Shown here piece after piece: positions 6,636 through 9,392 of a stretch of 9,392 nucleotides of DNA (position 1 is its first letter; each line of letters opens with the position of its first letter). The notes under the pieces are model-generated. The model saw only the letters and a list, made by a program, of their open reading frames with translations. It was not told where the DNA came from and made no database searches. This DNA comes from a bacterium UBA3756 (GTDB lineage: Bacteria > Bacteroidota > Bacteroidia > Bacteroidales > Bacteroidaceae), in NCBI GenBank assembly GCA_002371695.1, contig DFGG01000059.1, forward strand, positions 1-9,392. Reading direction: 5' to 3'. Position numbers and translations under genes: made by a program.

Positions 6636-7785
6636 GGAGGAAAGCCTGCGTCGTTTCCACCCCTGGGTATTCTCGGGTGCTGTCCAGCAGATGGACGAGG
6701 GCATTGAGGAGGGTGAAGTGGTACGCGTTGTGACATCCAGTGGCGACTTCATCGCTGTAGGGCACTATCAGATAGGGTCTATTGCTGTGCGTGTACTCTC
6801 ATTCCGCGATGTGGAAATCGACGGTGAATTCTGGTATTCCCGCCTGAAGTCGGCTCTTGAGATGCGACGCAGTATCGGCATAGCGGACAATCCGCAAAAT
6901 AACACCTACCGACTGGTACATGGCGAGGGCGACCTTCTGCCGGGACTGGTCATTGATGTGTATGGCAAGACGGCCGTCATGCAGGCTCACAGTGTAGGCA
7001 TGCACGCCAGTCGTGTGCAGATTGCCGAGCAACTGATGGAGGTGATGGAGGGTAGGATAGAGAACATCTACTATAAGAGTGAGACCACACTGCCCTATAA
7101 GGCTGACCTCGGTCAGGAGAACGGTTTTATCTTCGGAGGTTCCGATGACAACACAGCCATAGAGAACGGACTGATGTTCTATGTAGACTGGCTGCGCGGA
7201 CAAAAGACCGGCTTCTTCGTCGACCAGCGCGACAATCGCTCATTGCTGGAGAAGTTTGCCCGGAATAAGACTGTGCTCAACATGTTCTGTTATACAGGCG
7301 GATTCTCTTTCTATGCGATGAGGGGTGGGGCAAAACTGGTGCATTCCGTCGACAGTAGTGCCAAGGCCATCGAACTGACCAACCGTAATGTGGCCCTCAA
7401 TTTCCCTGGTGATACACGTCACCAGGCCTTCTGCGAAGATGCCTTCAAATATCTGGAGGAAGCGGGTGGCAACTACGACCTGATCATTCTCGATCCTCCT
7501 GCTTTTGCCAAGCACAGGGGAGCTCTCCACAATGCTCTTAAAGGTTATATCCGACTGAACAACAAGGCGTTACAGAAGATACAACCAGGAGGAATACTCT
7601 TCACGTTCAGTTGTTCGCAAGTGGTTACCAAGGAACATTTCCGCAACGCTGTCTTCACGGCAGCTGCCCAGGCTGGACGTAAGGTGCGTATCTTGCATCA
7701 GCTGCATCAGCCTGCCGATCATCCCATCAACATCTTTCACCCCGAAGGTGAATACTTGAAGGGGTTGGTACTTTATGTTGAATAG
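6607..7785 (+). CDS. rlmI: RlmI-type 23S rRNA (cytosine-C5) methyltransferase
   Basis: This 392-residue SAM-dependent methyltransferase collinearly resembles E. coli RlmI (396 residues), which methylates C1962 of 23S rRNA. An N-terminal PUA RNA-binding domain (about 1-75, with the typical LRRFHPWVFSGAV) is followed by a linking domain containing YRLVHGEGDLLPGLVID (101-117). The Rossmann methyltransferase follows: QKTGFFVDQRDNR (199-211), SAM loop FCYTGGFSFYA (227-237), SVDSS (247-251), active-site loop DPPAF (296-300), and FTFSCS (332-337) with the presumed catalytic Cys336. The C-terminal QPADHPINIFHPEGEYLKG matches the family end. The ATG lies inside the exonuclease gene, and the protein aligns with RlmI from its first residues, so this start is preferred. 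It overlaps tilS by 11 bases; the three genes are almost certainly one operon. Exact target base is inferred by family. Confidence 0.93.
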   Translation: MKRLLLKRGKEESLRRFHPWVFSGAVQQMDEGIEEGEVVRVVTSSGDFIAVGHYQIGSIAVRVLSFRDVEIDGEFWYSRLKSALEMRRSIGIADNPQNNTYRLVHGEGDLLPGLVIDVYGKTAVMQAHSVGMHASRVQIAEQLMEVMEGRIENIYYKSETTLPYKADLGQENGFIFGGSDDNTAIENGLMFYVDWLRGQKTGFFVDQRDNRSLLEKFARNKTVLNMFCYTGGFSFYAMRGGAKLVHSVDSSAKAIELTNRNVALNFPGDTRHQAFCEDAFKYLEEAGGNYDLIILDPPAFAKHRGALHNALKGYIRLNNKALQKIQPGGILFTFSCSQVVTKEHFRNAVFTAAAQAGRKVRILHQLHQPADHPINIFHPEGEYLKGLVLYVE

Positions 7786-9115
7786 CAAGGTTTCATCGTA
7801 TATTGCCCGGCATAGCTTACTGGATGTTGGGAAGCTTCACCTGGTGGCTATTAGCGGTGGTGCCGACAGTGTGGCACTGCTGCTCATCCTCCAAAGTCTT
7901 GGATACCGGCTGGAGGCTGTTCATTGCAACTTCCACCTGAGAGGAGAAGAGTCCGACCGTGACGAGGCCTTCGTACGACAACTTTGTGAGCGTCAGCACA
8001 TTCCCATCCATCTGGCACATTTCGACACGCGGGAATATGCCGCCCTGCACAAGGTTAGCATTGAGATGGCTGCCCGCGATCTGCGATATCGCTACTTCGA
8101 ACAGCTTAGGCAAGACATGGGGGCTGATGCCATCTGTGTGGCGCATCACCGCGATGACTCCGTGGAAACTCTGTTGATGAACCTGATGCGCGGTACGGGT
8201 ATTCACGGTCTGACGGGCATACGGCCTGTCAATGGCCATATCGTACGGCCTTTGCTCTGTGTCAGTCGGCAGGAGATTGAAGAATATCTCCATTCCATCG
8301 GACAGGACTTTGTGACCGACTCTACCAATCTTGAGGATGATGCCCTGCGCAATAAGATCCGCTTGCATCTTGTGCCATTGATGCAGCAGATTGTTCCCAA
8401 TTCATCGGAAAGCATTGCCCGTACTGCCCTGTATCTGGCGGAGGCTGACAGATGTCTTGATGCTTATCTGGAGGAACAAATGACCGATCTCATCGATACT
8501 GACGGCGATAGCAAGGACTATTCCGTGGCTTCCGTCTCTATCGAAGCATTGGCAGCACAACCTTCTCCTGGCTATTTCTTGTTGAAATGGCTTACGCCTT
8601 ACGGCTTTACTCCTGCCCAGATCAGCGATATCGCCACACTTCCTTCTCATCAGACAGGCAAGGAGTTCTTGTCTCCCTCTCATGTCTTGCTGATTGACCG
8701 GGGACGTCTTGTATTGGCTTCTAAGGAAACTGCGATTCCATCGATGAAGATTCCTGAGGCTGGTACATATAGAATGTCTGACGGACAGCGTTTCTCATTT
8801 TCGTTTTCTGATGTCGTAGAGGTTTCAAAATCAGCTGATTGCGCTACGATTGATAAAGAATCAGTAGAATTTCCTCTGACTATCCGTACAGTAGAGCCTG
8901 GTGACCGTTTCATACCCTATGGTATGAAGGGGGCTCGTCTGGTAAGCGATTACCTGACAGACCACAAGTTGAATTTGTTGGAGAAGCGCCGTCAACTCGT
9001 AGTAACAGATGCTTGTGGGCGCATTGTCTGGCTTGTAGGTCATCGTACTGATGATCGTTTTAAAGTGACGACAAACACGTGTTCTATTCTTCGCATAGAA
9101 CGTCGAATACATTAA
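7775..9115 (+). CDS. tilS: TilS, tRNA(Ile)-lysidine synthetase
   Basis: This 446-residue enzyme uses ATP to attach lysine to C34 of the CAU-anticodon tRNA-Ile, changing both its charging identity and its codon reading from AUG to AUA; it is normally essential. The N-terminal PP-loop ATPase domain carries SGGADS (27-32), followed by HCNFHLRGEESDRDE (50-64), AHHRDDSVETLLMNLMRG (123-140), the TDSTN (181-185) and LRNKIR (191-196) motifs of the family. A middle substrate-binding region (about 205-340) and a C-terminal TilS_C domain follow (about 363-446), with EPGDRFIPYGMKGARLVSDYL and VWLVGHRTDDRF. ATG at 7775 overlaps the end of the rRNA methyltransferase gene by 11 bases and gives the usual short helix before the P-loop. 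The matching tRNA-Ile(CAU) is not in this window. Call is secure. Confidence 0.97.
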   Translation: MLNSKVSSYIARHSLLDVGKLHLVAISGGADSVALLLILQSLGYRLEAVHCNFHLRGEESDRDEAFVRQLCERQHIPIHLAHFDTREYAALHKVSIEMAARDLRYRYFEQLRQDMGADAICVAHHRDDSVETLLMNLMRGTGIHGLTGIRPVNGHIVRPLLCVSRQEIEEYLHSIGQDFVTDSTNLEDDALRNKIRLHLVPLMQQIVPNSSESIARTALYLAEADRCLDAYLEEQMTDLIDTDGDSKDYSVASVSIEALAAQPSPGYFLLKWLTPYGFTPAQISDIATLPSHQTGKEFLSPSHVLLIDRGRLVLASKETAIPSMKIPEAGTYRMSDGQRFSFSFSDVVEVSKSADCATIDKESVEFPLTIRTVEPGDRFIPYGMKGARLVSDYLTDHKLNLLEKRRQLVVTDACGRIVWLVGHRTDDRFKVTTNTCSILRIERRIH

Positions 9116-9129
9116 TTTTTCCAAATTTT

Positions 9130-9161
9130 CTTGGCCGTTTATCATATTTTCAGTACATTTG
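9130..9161 (+). promoter_or_regulatory. Bacteroidetes-type promoter for the right-edge gene
   Basis: TACATTTG (9154-9161) is an exact -7 box. CTTG (9130-9133), one base off the TTTG consensus, lies 20 bases upstream, the usual spacing. Transcription should start near 9167, leaving a leader of about 60 bases before the ATG at 9227. No convincing terminator separates it from tilS, which stops at 9115. Confidence 0.7.
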
Positions 9162-9179
9162 CAGCGTCCAAGGAGGATA

Positions 9180-9197
9180 ATGTACATAAGCAACTAA
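9180..9197 (+). other. Possible five-codon leader ORF (MYISN) behind a strong Shine-Dalgarno sequence
   Basis: AAGGAGG (9170-9176) is a full Shine-Dalgarno match, followed after three bases by ATG TAC ATA AGC AAC TAA. It lies inside the predicted leader of the next gene and ends 29 bases before that gene's ATG. The three-base spacing is short. The purine-rich stretch may instead be only a ribosome standby site, an RNA element or chance. Confidence 0.3.
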
Positions 9198-9226
9198 TTA
9201 ATTAAACATTTAAAAAGAAGAAAATT

Positions 9227-9392
9227 ATGAAGAAAATCGTATTGTCGATGGCTATGGCCATCATCGCCAGTTTTGCCTATGTAGGCCAGACTCAGGCACA
9301 GGACGTCATCACTGATCCTGCTCAGCAGCAGATTTCTGCCGAGGCTCAGAAGGCAGCCGAGAAGGAGGCCAAGAAGCAGCAGAAGGCTATTG
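9227..9392 (+). CDS. Secreted protein of unknown function (partial, N-terminal 55 residues)
   Basis: The frame is open to the right edge. MKKIVLSMAMAIIASFAYVGQTQA is a typical signal peptide with likely cleavage near residue 24. The mature part starts QDVITDPAQQQISAEAQ and becomes an Ala/Lys/Glu/Gln-rich, probably helical and possibly coiled-coil stretch (about 36-55, with AAEKEAKKQQKA). There is no cysteine after the signal to suggest a lipoprotein. It has its own promoter and an A-rich region (AAAAAGAAGAAAATT) just before the ATG, common for Bacteroidota initiation. I do not recognise the family from so short a piece; a periplasmic or envelope location is the only supported inference. Confidence 0.75.
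   Translation, partial: MKKIVLSMAMAIIASFAYVGQTQAQDVITDPAQQQISAEAQKAAEKEAKKQQKAI

Noticed and set aside
9121..9134. CCAA-ATTTTC-TTGG as a terminator after tilS
   Set aside because: The stem is only four AT/GC-mixed pairs with no T-run after it, and it overlaps the predicted -33 box of the next gene.

Overview
The window looks like chromosomal core sequence from a member of the Bacteroidota, most likely Prevotella or a close relative (Bacteroidales). The reasons are: several promoter elements of the Bacteroidetes type (TAnnTTTG, in two cases with a TTTG-like box 20 bases upstream), few Shine-Dalgarno sequences, a DUF5687 membrane protein and a Porin_O_P family porin, and FtsK, RlmI and TilS sequences of the Bacteroidales kind. 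Genus is an inference; no rRNA is present.

Left part, all on the minus strand. Reading from 5863 down to 1292, a three-gene unit encodes an FtsK/SpoIIIE DNA translocase, a LolA-like periplasmic lipoprotein carrier (stop and start share one base) and a DUF5687 polytopic membrane protein (34 bases further on). Next, on the same strand, is a strong Bacteroidetes-type promoter (1221-1252) driving a cluster of four tRNA genes: two identical tRNA-Lys(CTT), tRNA-Thr(CGT) and tRNA-Gly(CCC). The tRNA-Gly gene ends only 22 bases before the ATG of a Porin_O_P outer-membrane protein that runs off the left edge of the window.

Right part, all on the plus strand. A 94-base divergent intergenic region (5864-5957) separates ftsK from a tightly overlapping three-gene unit: a single-domain DEDDy 3'-5' exonuclease of the RNase D type, an RlmI-type 23S rRNA cytosine-C5 methyltransferase (29-base overlap), and TilS, the tRNA-Ile lysidine synthetase (11-base overlap). 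After tilS, a new promoter and a roughly 60-base leader, which contains a five-codon mini-ORF behind a strong Shine-Dalgarno sequence, precede an unrecognised secreted protein cut off by the right edge.

The themes are chromosome segregation and envelope lipoprotein trafficking on the left, and RNA maturation and modification on the right. I see no CRISPR array, insertion sequence, phage, toxin-antitoxin or defence genes. I do not see an obviously new system. The more interesting points are the tRNA-to-porin junction, the nearly leaderless exonuclease promoter, the exonuclease's company of RNA-modifying enzymes, the DUF5687 protein with no ATPase beside it, and the mini-ORF leader at the right end.
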